A DNA stretch of 64,000 nucleotides from Holacanthus passer (Eukaryota; Chordata; Actinopteri; Pomacanthidae), in NCBI GenBank assembly GCA_025331565.1, contig JAFREQ010000045.1, forward strand, positions 2,232,001-2,296,000, given 5' to 3'. Made by a program: the position numbers and the translations under genes. Below, piece by piece: positions 43,084 to 55,600 of the stretch (positions are counted from its first letter, which is position 1; the number at the start of each line of letters is the position of its first letter). Under the pieces are notes generated by a model. It saw only the letters and a list, made by a program, of their open reading frames with translations, was not told where the DNA came from and ran no database searches.

Positions 43084-46000
43084 CTGAACACATCAAAGGA
43101 AACGTCACACACTAACAAACATGATATTGACAGGGGCAGAAACCTGCAGAATGAATAAACTCTGACCTGAAGCTGGGGCAGGTTTGTGTGGTGATGGTCT
43201 GGGGGGCAGAGTCACATCTGCTGATCAAAAGAAAAATGGTTTCATCCACTCGACAGGCTCAGTTGTGATGCAGCACAAAAACATTAAGTGAGTTTTTACC
43301 TGGGATGGATGGCATGGTGGTTTTCAGCAAGTCAGTGGATTTGACTGGCAAAGCTATGAAATAGAACCAAAAGATGAGACACATTGACACAAAGCTGGGA
43401 AACATGCAGAGCAGAGTGAATGTACATGTAGGTGCGTCTCACCTGGAGCTCCAGCAAAACCCTGAACGGGCATCGTGCTGCCGTCGGTCCCTTTGGGCAA
43501 CTTGGTCGAGGTCATCCTGCCTGGGGGTCCCGCCTCTCCGGTCTCCATCACAGGTGGCTCCGGGAGGGAGGCATCCAGGGGACCAAACGGCACCGTGAGG
43601 CCCTTAGTTGAACCCTGGGGAAGTCCTGCATCCTCCACAGCAACCTGAACACCTGAAAACGACAGATAAGGTGGTGAGCGATGGGGCCGAGGCTGCAGGT
43701 CAGAGGTAGACAGATGCACGGCCAGATGTTTGGAGGTCAGATGTGTTAACAAAACAGCTGGTTACATAGTGACCCTTAAACTTCACTGCTATAACTCCAT
43801 GAAACAGAAACCCGGTCAAAAACCTTAAAGTTATGAGAAGAAGAGGCAAATAGCTGCTGACTGGGACATGAAGGTATGAACAGCAATATCTACTGTAATT
43901 ATATATTTGTCAGCAGTAAATCTTGTTCATGCTGAAACACAAATTGGAAGCTTAGTTAAAAATGGTGATAAAAAGTTTAAAAAAAAAATTATCAATAATT
44001 AAACCTTTTAACCTTTAACCATTTTTAAGCAATATAACCATTTTAAGAAGTTTTAAATTTTTAAATAATAAAAGTTTATCTCTACCTCTCTGACAAATTC
44101 AAAATGATAGGTTTTACATATAGTATATAGTGAAATCTTATCTAGTATACATATAGTATTTACCAGAGGGCTTCTCTTATTTCATTTGAATGCCACTGTC
44201 AGGTACTCCACAACGTAATTTGATGACATCCAAAACCAGAGTCTCAACATGTGTCAACCTTTTGAGATGACTCGTTTGCACCAACAAATACTGACAAATC
44301 TCATAGGAATAACATGCAATTTCTATCTTATGTTGTATTTCCGCCTTTTCACTTTAATTGTCACTATAAGAAACATGCAATTGTGTGTATGTTTATGGCA
44401 GAGCTACTGTTGACTCTCATTAACAGCCAAACAGTGAGCGACTATCTGAGCCTGTCATTATGGACGTAAACAGAGAAAATGACAGAGCACTGGCTCATGT
44501 CCCATCATACGGTGATCAGCTCTGAATGACAGGTATGGCTGAATTCCCGAGAACCACCGCTGAGACGAACCCTGGAGTTTATCAACACATCAACCCTCCT
44601 GGCCAGGGGGCACGCCGCCGCTACCCTCTGGTGTACGACCAGACAACAGGCCCCAACTCTGGAGAACCAGCACATAAAAGGCATACCAGCAGCATACCGA
44701 GGCAGGGCCACATGTTCAATCACCAGACAGCTTGTCCCCTCACCCTCGAGGGTAATTTAGTATAGGGGCCAGAAAAGCCTGTTAAAGCCAGCATGTGGAG
44801 AGGAGCTGGTGTGTGACCGTAAAACAGCACAGGGGGTAAAAGTCTGCCCACATGTGTTTCACTGCTCTGTGTTTGTTAGTGGTGTCGCTCCTCATATAAA
44901 GCGAGGTATGTGCCCCCGTGATGGGAGCGCTTTGCATTTCAGACCGAGCGAAGGATAAAAGATGCAAACACAGGATGTACTGTATGTATGCACGCCGGAG
45001 TGTTTGTCATGATGAAAGAGGAGAGCCGTAAACAAATGCAGCTGGATCTGCCGTCGACCGCAAATTTGCATCCTTCCACCAAAGCAGCATGGGAAACCCT
45101 CACGAGTCACTTTCCCTCCCTCCCTCCCTCCACTTCCAGGATACAACAGCCCGTTGTGTCACAAAAATGGCCACTCTCCACATTACACATCACACAATAA
45201 TGACTTTATGAGTCACTGTTAGTCAAAACAAACTGGCCTCTTAAGACTTTGGTGAAGGAATCAATAAATCCAGAGAATAAAAAAGGAGATTGCTAAATTT
45301 CATACGTCAGATAATGTAACACCTAATCTGTCAGGATGACGGGATAAAATGAACAGCCACCAAACGCCGCAGGCTTTATTGTTCTTGAGGGCCTTACGTC
45401 AGGTCCCATCTTGTTTTTGGTTCGAGAGGTTATCATATTTGACCACTGACCACATCACCCTACGAGTCCCCTTATCTCTCGCAGGTCATTGACCTCCCAG
45501 CTTCAGCTCTGAGCCTTGTCAGAAGCAGGAAAGCGTGTTTTCTTATCTCGAAATGTCCCCATGATAGAGCTTGACGATGCTGGTTTAAGTTGGTTGAAGC
45601 CACGTTGTCGAACACAACAAGAAGAACGTGCTTGAGTGAGGAGATTAGGAAACATTTACATTTCATATACGCACACATGGCGAGTTGTAGCATGTGGTTT
45701 CACCTATGTAGATCCCACAGCTAAACACAACAGGCACCAAAGGAACGAAATAGAAGAAGACACATTTCAAGGTCGTCATCAGCGGATGAAGTCGTCATGT
45801 CAGGGATGAAAACTGTGAGATGTGGTCAAAAGCTCCTGAAAAAGCAGATGCTAAGATGTGGTTGAAGGCATGTTGGTACAACTTTCTAATTAGTCACTCT
45901 TTATAAATGTACAAATGGCTTTATTCATGAGTAATAAATAATTGTGAAAACATTTTTAGATAGCTATTTAGATCACTTAACTTTTGGGGAAAAAATTGCA

Positions 46001-49000
46001 GCGTATCTGGATCAAAATCTTATTTATTATCACTTATTAAAAACAGAGAAAGTTTGACATTTATTAAAAGATTACAGAGATTTAAAACTGCATTCTTACC
46101 AAACAGACAGGATAAACTCTAGCCAGAAATATTTTTTTTATAACTAACCAAAAGTTGCCCATATTAATCTTACTGATCTATAAAGCATCATTAAATTGCT
46201 CATTTTAAACCTTTTATAAACGGTGCCTTGTTAGAAAGTGGTACCAAGTTTTCAAACTCCTTCTCCAAGGTCAAGAATCGACTTCCATGTTCAGTGTTGT
46301 CTCAACTTGGAGCATCTGTAGCTGTAACACACATTCACTGGAAACGTGGCAGAAATGGCTTTTCAAACAAAATCTCCAAAGCTTATGTATTTCTTTCATG
46401 TCGTGTCAACACGCCGTAATAAATTAAAGCGAGGACGTCAAGATTAGTATGCACCGAAAGCAACAAAATCATTCAACAATGACATATTGCGTCTCTCTTC
46501 GTCCCTCTTCTGACCCTCTCATTTAAGGTTAACAGCCGGTATGACATCATGGTAAACACTTTGACAAATGGCCCCTGGGACGGTGGTGCAGCTTTGAGTG
46601 TTCGCACTGTTTATTTCAACAGAAAAGGAACTCAGCCGTAGAAGAAATGTGAGAAAACTGCAGATGGAACTGAGATGGGAGAAAAAGTAGTGAAGAGGGT
46701 GTGAGGAAAAGGAGTGATATAAATGTCCATCCAGTAGCACCTAATCTAAACACACTGAAGCTTTTGGCTCTGAAATAAAGACGCCCGTGAGTGGATCACT
46801 GATAAGCTCTAATGGACCGCTGCAAGTGGCATTTTCCAGGCTTCAGATAAGCAGGAAGACAATGGGATGAGGCAGCTGAGAGAGCAAAGACAAACAAGGA
46901 GGAAAAGTTTTCACAGTGGTCAAAATGGTAACACCAGTGAGTCTGAGTGGAAATCATGAATAATCGTGCTCCCATTTGCAAAACTTGCCAGCGACGGAAT
47001 GACGAATTAAATGCCATATTATGACAAGATGGGGTGGAGTGGCAACATATCCCATCATCACCAACTTGTTTGGCATTAACGAGAAAACTGGCATCTCAGA
47101 GCTACAGAAATGAATCAGAAGCAAAAACTGGGACATATCTTAATGTAAAGCCTCTGGTCTGACTTGGACTAGAACCAGAACAAGAACCAGGACTATTTTA
47201 TTTCCACCTCACCTCCCATGAGTTCCTGCACTGGATCATATGCTGCATCACCTGCCCCATAAACCAGCGACTGAAAACTAGCCGGTCCCAGAGGAAGAGA
47301 CTTGGCTTGTAAACATTACGGGTGTGCTTCTAGTTCACATTTACAACTGTGAGAGTCGGAGAAGTCCAGCTCAGTCTCATAGGCACCATTAACGAGCAAA
47401 CTCATACAAGAAGTATGCAACATATGCACTGATATGAACATCTATACTCTCTTATATGCTTACAACAACAAAGCTAAGTCCTACAATAATCTCCAGCATT
47501 AAAGATAAACACTGTAAATCGCTAAAGAGCCACATGTTATTAAACTACAGTAGGTGAACGTGATCCCCCTCATGTTCTCACATTTTACACCCAAAAACTA
47601 TACATACACGTGCAGAGTTTATGGACAAACACACACATAATTGCAAACTTGGATGCACAAAAAAGCCTCGTGAGCAATATTTCTTTATGCCAAGGCATTG
47701 CTCAACACAAGTGGGGTCTATTAAATCAAGCATGTGTCTTCAATCAACCCTGCCTCCTTTAACTGAGAACATGGTTAAAAGAAAATCCAACTTCCTCTCA
47801 CTCACACACTCAAGCACACTCCAATTTTTGCAGCCTCTCCAATAACACAGCCAGCCCGTGATACACAAATGGAGTCGAGTCCAAGCAATGATCTCAAAGG
47901 TTGGGAAATATTATAGCTATTTGATCACTATCACAAGCTTTTACTATCAAGAATTCTGTGGATAATAAATCGGATTTAGCCTCATATAAACCTGGAAAAA
48001 GCTGGTGGTCATACCAGACCAAGTAAGGCTGTAGCAACAAGACCCTGGAGTGTATGACACCCCTCAGCTTACCTGTCCTTCCAGGGTTGCTGTTAGTTAG
48101 CAGCTGGAGGTCTTCAGCTACTTTAGAGACGTGGTTCTGGAGGTTCTGACAAGTTCCCCTTAGTCCTCCAATATCTCGGGCATGAGATCGAACCGTACCA
48201 TTCAGCTGGTTGACACAAGTCCACAACCCGGTGACGTGTTTATTCAGACCCTCTTTGATCCTCTGAAGGCTATCGGAGATAGGGTCCAGCTTGCTGCATA
48301 AACTCTCCACGCTAACAATGCGGCCATCCATGTGGGCAATCTCCTTCCCGACATCCTCCGTTTGTTCCCTGCAGTGGTCGATCCCGGCTTTCACCTCCCT
48401 GCCCAGCTCATCCAGCCGGTTTCTCAGCTCACCATGCTGAGTCCTGTGCAGCTCCAGAAGGTCCTTGACCTCCTGCTCTGCCCCTGTTTTAACTTGAGCC
48501 CAGGTAGAATTGAGACTCTGCAAGGTGTGAGTCTGCTGGTGGACTACATCTGATACTGAGTCCTCCAACCTGCCCACACGCCCTTTTAGAAAGCCCAACT
48601 CACCATGTATGTTCTCAATGCTAGAGCTGTAGTTGAGGAGTTGTTCCTCCAGGGCTCCTAGGCCATTAGTCTGGTCTTTGAGACTAGTCTCCATAGCATC
48701 TACAACAGTTCTGCAGCTTTGGATGTCTTGTTGAATATTTTCTACAACAGTCAAATTAGCCTTGCACTCCTTTGAGCACAGCTGATCCAAGTCACTGAAT
48801 CGATCCTCTAAAGTTTGAACAGAGCCCTTTAAAGAGTTAATGTCCCTCTGCAGAGAATCCTGACTCACTGGCTGACCACCAGAGGGCGAGTTGGTGCTTG
48901 TATCTACCAACAGGGTGGTGAGTCTGTCCTCCATGGTGGCCAGCTTGTCCTCCAGAGTCTCCCTCAGGTCTTTGATGGCATCTGCCCGTTCAAGCTTCAG

Positions 49001-51474
49001 CTTCTCCTCCACAGAGAGGCACTGAGCCATGACAGTCTTCTCAGATGAGTTCAGCCGAATCTCAAGGTTCTCCACATGAGCCAGAAGAGAGTCAGATACC
49101 CGGGCGTCTTCCTTTCCTGGACCAACCAGCTTGGTCTTAAGGTCCTGGATCTCATTGCGGAGGTCAGTTTCCTTTGAGTCCATGAGCTCGGCCAGGCTGA
49201 GGTAGTTGGCTTCTTGTCCTTCACACTGATCCTGAACTGACAGGATTTTATAATCGCACGAGTTCTTCAAGTCTGCCAGTTTGATTTCCATGCCCTCCAT
49301 TAACTCCTCTCTCAGAGCGCGGATCTTCTCGTCCAGGTAGCCACGCAGGTCTGCGTCACCGGCTGGGGGAGCAGGGGGGAGTGTGGACAGCTGGTTCTGG
49401 GCAGCCTCCATTAACAGATGAATTTGTCCGTCATGACGGTTGACACGCCCCAGCAGGTCATCCAGGGTATTGCCCTTGGACTCCAGGTCATGTGAGACCT
49501 GGCTGATCTTGTTCATGACTTCATCCATTGGCGTTGTCTCACCCTCAAAAGAGAGGTCCTGCATCGTAATGGTTTCGGTCTCTGCGCCCCTCGCACTGAC
49601 AGGCTGTCTGACGTTATTCAGCAATGTGACCAGCATTTTACTGGCGTCCTCCTGGAAATCCAGTCTCAGATTGGACGACATGTCTGTCATTCTTGCCTGC
49701 ATGTCGAGGACCATCTGGGACAGCCGCTGCACCTCCTCCTCCAGGTGTTGTCTATTTTGATGTCCTCCATGACCCCCTTGTGGCCTGTGACCTGTCTGAC
49801 CTCCAAACTGCCTCTCCCCTCCCCACGGATGGTTCCTCTGGCCGTCTGTTCGCTGTCCTGGAGCTGTAGCAAGAACAGAGAGAGGTTTGAGAGACAGGAA
49901 TATGAATGCTTTTTAACTTTGTTTCACATTTTTTAACGCTAGATTTCTTTAGTTATAATCATGCATTTCACCTGGTTGGACTGGAATATGCCCAGAGGCA
50001 GAGGGAGCATGAGGCAGACGCTCTACTTGGAGTAGCTTCATGTCTTTCACCTCCATGCAGTCGTGGCCCTGGTACCCCGGGCAGCACCTCCACTCCAGCT
50101 CTGTTACAGTCTTGTATGCAATCTTATACGTGGGCCTAAAGTGGGTCTGATATCTGGAAGCATTTAACACATGAACACAAATTCTGATGCTACACAATGA
50201 CAGTCTTTACAATGTGATAGTATAATGGAAATAATCATTATCCTTATTAGACGCTCAGCCCTTTGTGTAACTCTCCCTCTCAAGAATACAATGCAGTCTT
50301 TGGCAATAAACTTGTTTGTTGACAACTAAACCTAGATGAACCCCAGTTACATTTGAAATGAGTTAATCATGCAGTTGGCAGGAAGCGGCTGAAGACTTTC
50401 CACCACTTCTACTCATGAGGACAGTGTTGGCCAACATGACCCTGCCATCCGATGATTAATTACATCTCTCATGTGTTTGTTGCTCTGTGAACGCTGAAGC
50501 AAAACAAGGGCAAAGTCAGTAATGTCGGTCCGTGTTTGCCATTCATGAGGATTCAACACAGATGCCTGAATAGTCAAGCTTGAGAATAAATCTCTGGTGC
50601 ATGTGAAACAAACACCAAAGGCAAGTAAATGCACTGTGTATATTTAATGATGATGCAGATTCAATACATATAGAATAATGTGTTGGAGGTTGTCATCCTG
50701 AAAGCTTGTTAGTTTTTGCTTGAAAGGAAAAAAATCTATACTGCAATACAAATTAGAGGTATAGTATAATTGAAGTGTAAATACATGGTAATGTTATAGC
50801 AACTTTAAACCAATAATAGCAGCTCCATCTTGAACTGATAAGATGCACCAAGCCAAGATTTACTTAATGATATCACAGTATTTTTTAATCAATGCACACT
50901 GTATGATAATAGCAGCAATATGCAATGCTTCATATTTTATACATTAAAAACACAATGAGAAGCAAAGCGCATCCTCCCTCCACCCACAGTCCTGCACTTC
51001 TGGAAACTTACATGACTTGTTGCGCGCAGTTTGGCGCCCCCAGTGGACACGGTAAGACCTCCGGCTGCACGAAGCTCTCCGTGCCTCCCACCACCGCACA
51101 GCTCACGTTCTTGTGCACAACATAGGCGCAAAAGTTTCTGCAGAAAATCACCGGTTAATGAGTCCTGAAGCAGAAAAGTGCGGTGCGTAATGATTGCATG
51201 GATCACTGTGCCAAAGAGGGACTGGATGGATAACTTTACGCACAGAGGAGGATGAATGCGACACTTAAATCAGGCAAATCAATCAACTTTTTTCCATTAA
51301 CATGCAAACATGAGATAAAACAAAATTATAAACTACTCACTTATTTCTTTGGCGTGTTTCGGTGCCGGAATATGCATTGCCTTGGAACATGTTATATTGG
51401 AAAGGTGATCCATTGACGAGAGGAAAAGTTATGAAAAAGTGAAAAAGTGCCACTCCAAAGAGTCCAGCCTTCAT
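42401..51474 (-). CDS. emilin2: EMILIN-2, elastin-interface glycoprotein, 9 exons
   Basis: Secreted extracellular-matrix glycoprotein. Nine exons join in frame: 3000 nt, 999 residues (human EMILIN2 1053). Order: signal peptide (MKAGLFGVALFHFFITFPLV), Cys-rich EMI domain (about 44-115), one giant coiled-coil exon, a short Pro/Gly linker, and C-terminal gC1q. The ATG at 51474 is chosen for the hydrophobic leader and the EMI start that follows. EMILIN2 rather than EMILIN1 or multimerin is inferred from position between lpin2 and smchd1, the same neighbours as in human. The start lies about 600 bases from the smchd1 stop. Confidence 0.92.
42818..42836. mobile_element. MITE terminal fragment in emilin2 intron 8
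   Basis: TTGGAATCAGGGTTGTAAA, the terminal repeat of the family with its fullest copy at 54716-55198, flanked here by unrelated sequence. Confidence 0.4.
43167..43652 (-). CDS. emilin2: emilin2 exons 5-7: proline-rich linker
   Basis: Exons 43443-43652, 43300-43353 and 43167-43220, all phase 1-1, so each can be skipped without frame change. Exon 5 has a short collagen-like trace (GEAGPPGR, GFAGAPG). Exons 6 and 7 are both 54 nt and Pro/Thr-rich. The exon 7 acceptor is a tandem CAGCAG (exon start 43220 or 43217). The collagen stretch is shorter than usually described for EMILINs. Confidence 0.88.
43653..48072 (-). other. emilin2 intron 4, 4.4 kb
   Basis: No interspersed repeat stands out over most of its length, unlike other introns here. 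44460-44760 and 46440-47240 look compositionally balanced and could be conserved non-coding blocks, but sequence comparison is needed to know. 45109-45130 is a (CCCT)n run. Confidence 0.4.
48073..49863 (-). CDS. emilin2: emilin2 exon 4: giant coiled-coil exon
   Basis: 1791 nt, phase 1 at both ends, residues about 148-744. Starts with a Gly/Gln/His-rich stretch, then QHLEEEVQRLSQMVLDMQAR and long heptad-rich helix interrupted by polar loops. NLTVV, NYSSS, NSTW and LNGTV give N-glycosylation sequons. One very large coiled-coil exon is typical of EMILIN genes, and the segment drives trimer and multimer assembly. The donor is ACAG|GTAAGC. Confidence 0.93.
49972..51474 (-). CDS. emilin2: emilin2 exons 1-3: signal peptide and EMI domain
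   Basis: Exons 51341-51474, 51012-51137 and 49972-50153, residues 1-147. Signal peptide about 1-22. The EMI domain shows NFCAYVVHKNVSCAVVGG, LPCPLGAPNC and TELEWRCCPGYQGHDC, the seven-cysteine pattern of EMI modules. Phases 2, 2, 1. Intron 2 (50154-51011) has no recognisable content. Confidence 0.93.
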
Positions 51475-52069
51475 GGTTAAAGTCTTTTTTTTTCAAAATC
51501 ATACAATATCCTTTCAGACTGTAAGTGAAGGTCTGTGGTCCAGGGCTCAGTGAAGGCACCTCGGGTTGCTCCCTCTCTGTGTGCAAACTTCAACGAGCTC
51601 CTTCCAGATGGCAGATTGGATGTGACGTTCAGGAACCCCCTCCAACACTGACAGATGCCTTTTTCCGTTTCTCATATCTCACACAGCAAAAACCTCATCC
51701 AGCTCTCTTTCAGCATCCAAAAACACAATGTCATAGGCCTACATTTGGATAATGATTGTCTTTGTTAGAAGACTTTGAAAAGGCTCTTCTCTTTCTTTAA
51801 GTCTTGTATTTCCCAGTTATGTTTAAAAATAAGTACACATGCAAAGAGATCTTAGTAAACATGTATTTTTCCACCAGACATTCTTTGAGATATATCATGC
51901 TATACACATAGCTTCATCATAAGCCATTATTATTACAAAAGTGTTAAAAACATAGAATAAAACAAATCTGTACAAATAAAAAGTAACAACTCCAAAGAAA
52001 AATAAAATAATTAAAGAGGTTTTGTGGTTGAACTCTCAGGTTGGACCAGTCCACCTCTTATGTGGATGT
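51475..52069 (-). other. Short smchd1-emilin2 spacer
   Basis: 595 bases between the smchd1 stop and the emilin2 start codon must hold the smchd1 3' UTR plus the emilin2 promoter and 5' UTR. I see no AATAAA or ATTAAA on the minus strand, only AATACA variants near 51810 and 51865. No TATA box is evident. Confidence 0.6.
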
Positions 52070-52647
52070 CTACTTTGCTCTCTTTGTAATGCCGGATGTC
52101 TCCCCAGCATCATTAGGACCCCGTTTCAATGGTCGCACTGGGGTTGACACTGGAAATAGAAGACAGGCCAATTAGAAATCAATAATAGTAAAAGAATAAA
52201 AAGCCTGAAATGTATTGTCTGCCAACAAACATACCATGTTGTCTCTCAATCTCCTTCAGCTGTTTCTCTTTCTCCATCATTTCTTGTTGCTTTTTCATCA
52301 TTTCAGGAGATTTCATGGTTTGTAAGTGATTCTCTCGATCCTTTGCTACTTTGTCCCTCTTCTCCAGAGCTGAGCGGTACTGAGTGAGCAGGACTGTGGA
52401 ACAACATAAGAGAAATGAAAGCACAGTCTGACTGAGCAGGGCCGCTAAAATGAAAGACATGACTATGAGAGATGTCACCTATTTCTTCCTTAAGAGTGTA
52501 GTAATGCTGTGGGAGGGGGGCTCCGAACACTTGCAATGTGTTCATAGGTGGGGCTTTGTTCTGTGCGCCTCCAAACTTCGCCTTGGCACTGATCCTGTCC
52601 CCCTGCCTGGTCAAGATGGTGGGACACGGCATCTTCTTCTGCACCAC
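52070..52647 (-). CDS. smchd1: smchd1 last three exons: hinge end, helix and basic tail
   Basis: Exons 52479-52647, 52235-52393 and 52070-52149. The first encodes KKMPCPTILTRQGDRIS and KFGGAQNKAPPM, the last hinge strands and loop. The second is a charged helix, LLTQYRSALEKRDKVAKDRE and KQQEMMEKEKQLKEIERQH, the antiparallel coil after the hinge. The last encodes VSTPVRPLKRGPNDAGE and a basic end, with TAG at 52072-52070. Confidence 0.93.
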
Positions 52648-55600
52648 CTGTAAGCGATGGCACATTTAGAGGCAAAATAACCCCCAGCCTGTTGATTTGT
52701 GGCTCAGCCCCAGCAGCAAGCATCACTCACCGCCCTCCTGTAGTTATTTGCCGAGTCCAGGTCATCAATCAGGATAGTATCTCCGAGGAGGTTTTTAAAC
52801 ACTGCAAAGAGAGGACAAGGCAGGAAACCTTCAGACCTGTTGGGACAAATCTAAACATTCATAAGTTCAACTTTTTTACTGCTTTAACACTTCCACAATC
52901 ATAGACAAGAGATTAAAAGATGAGGATCTTTAGTAACTTTTACCAACGGGTAAAAAAATCTCTGACACAGATAATCTCTAAATTACAAGTAATTTTCAAG
53001 TGGTGAAAGAGGCACAATTTCAGCCCCAGTGACAGGGCCCCCAGAGAGGAGCCCCTCCACCCCCGTGAGGTTGGATCCCAGGTGGAACCATTTACCCAAG
53101 ATTCAATGGGAGTAGCAGGGGCATAAAGGAAATACCCCAACAACAGCAAACGCAAAGAGACCTGGTAAGCATCTAGAAAACCACAGAAACCCTGGATCTG
53201 TATAGTCTGCAATGAAAAACAACAACCAGGCAATGTTACACTGAGCAGGGGAAATCCATTCAAGGCAGCTCACCAGTGTCACAGCTCTCCTGGTCTTGGG
53301 GGTAAATCAGGAGCTCTCTGGCGTAGACTGGGTTCCCAGGGGGCTCAAAGAGCACAAAGCCATTTCTTATGTGTGGCAGCGGTCTGCAAGCAATTCAGAT
53401 CTTAGAGTGAGACTGCACAGATGATCTGACACTTTAAAAAGACCAAACTAGTGTTCAAAGATTTAGCTCCCTGGGAAAAAATCCATGTACAGTATATTTA
53501 CTTTTTTTTTTTTTTAACATTTTGTGTGTTGTTCCTCCCATTCCAGCCAATCATTGACTACTATTCATTTCTATGTGTGTTGAAAATGAATTCGCAGACT
53601 TGAGCTTGAGATTCATTACAGTAAAAATCACGTCTGCATTATTTTTACATTAGGGCTTCAGCTAACCATGACTTTCACTAACAATTATTTTCTCGATTTA
53701 TTTGTCTATAAAATTAGATGTCAGAAAATGACAAAAAATGTCCATCACAGCTTCCCAGAGCATAAGGTGACGTCTTGTTTTGTCAGACCCACAGTCCAAA
53801 ACTCAAACATATTCAGTGTACTATGATATACAACGGTGAAAATCCTCACATTGGAGGAGTGACAAAATGACTTTAAATAACCCATTAGAATAGTTGCAGA
53901 TTAAAACAAAATAGAAAAACTTTTTATGAACTGTTATAGCATAACATTTAATAAACTGTGGCCCTCGAGGAGTAAAGTATACTTTTCCACTTTTTAACGC
54001 CCAAGTTTCAAAGTATGAACGAGGAGGACTGATGGACACAAATGCAGCTTTAAACTGCAGAATCCCAAACACAAAACATCTTGAGCTCTATTTTTAAAAG
54101 ATCCTCATTGACACAGAAGGTGTACCTGTTTCCTGGTGGAACATAAACACTGTCGAGGGCCATGACCTGCTGCCTGCCTTGGGTGTCGTCGTAGATCCTC
54201 CGAGCTGCTGCTGTGGTTTTGGTGATGACACAATCCATGTCACCCCTGATGTGCCAGGAGATGACCCTCGCAGCAGCATCGTCCTGCACAAAGGCCAGGC
54301 GGCCGACCTGCATTCAAAAGGTAAACACACAGCCGTGCAACTCAAACCCTGTGACAGTTTCAAAGTATAACCTGCGGGAATATGTTCTTTCATTTGTTGT
54401 TGTTCAACATTGATTGGACACATCTGTATGGACATCACAGCTTCTGAAATTATTTTAAGGCACTCAGCTGACAGAAAAGTCCCACTTTCCCATGACATTA
54501 CCATTCCCAAAACATCCTGCTGCCCCCCAAAATTATCACGGATGGAGCAGACTCTTCTGGGTATTTCCAAGATCCTGTTGGCCTCAGCAGTCTTCTCTGC
54601 TACAAGTCTGTTAAGGTCTGGTACCTACAGAGAATAAAACGTATGTAAATGGAATCTCCCAATTGATTGATCAATAGATAGATTGATAGAGATTAGATCC
54701 TAATTTGTGCATATACAAACCAGATTCCAAAAAAGTTGGGTCGCTGTGCAGAACATAAACCAGAATGTGATAATTTGCTAATCCTTTTTGACATATACAC
54801 AATTGAAAACAGTACAAAGACAATATATTCAATATTTGACCTCATCAACTTCATTGATTTTTGCAAATATCTGCTTATTCTGAATTTGATGGCAGCAACA
54901 TGTTTCAAACAAGTTGGGACAGGTGCAACAAAAGACTGTGAAAGTTGTGGCCTGATTGAAAACACCTGTTTGGATCATTCCACAGGTAAACAGGTTCATT
55001 GGTAACAGGTGATAGTATCATGATTGGGTATGAAAGGTTCATCCTGGAAAATAAGGATGGAGAGAGGTTCACTACTTTGTCAAACACATGTTAATATAAA
55101 GGCTCAGGAACACTTCATAAAACCACAATTCATCTGATTGACTCTGTAGTTATTGACGTTTTACACAGTGTCCCAACTTTTTTTGGAATCAGGGTTGTAA
55201 AGAAGTAAAGTCTGAAAAGAATTAAGATCTAACACATACAGTTTGAGCTATTTTCACATTCTTCTTGATTAGCTCATTTCTTTGCTCAGCCTCTTTTCTG
55301 CTTGCATCCAGGTGAGATTCTAGTGGAAGAAAGACCATTTCAAACACACGGTGGCAGACACAAAAAGAAATCATAGACACAAGTGGGGATGGGTTTTGTA
55401 AAACCCAGCATTAAGAGCTGGTATCAAATGTCTGGACTTATTCATAGTATTGTATACTTATTCTTTGATCAGATAGTTCCTCATGTAAATCAAACTCTTG
55501 CCAGTTTTAGGTAAACACAATTATTGTATGGTTGCTTGTGTTTAACCAACATTTGGCATTTAAGAATTTCTTTGTAAAGAGAAAAAAAAATGTGTCTGTG

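Noticed and set aside
45109..45130. (CCCT)n run as a possible G-quadruplex element
   Set aside because: Short and isolated; no promoter or exon near it, so no functional reading is warranted.
47894..48072. In-frame extension of the big emilin2 exon past 48073
   Set aside because: The consensus donor ACAG|GTAAGC at 48073 and the phase-1 match to exon 5 show that it is intron; the extension has no similarity to EMILINs.
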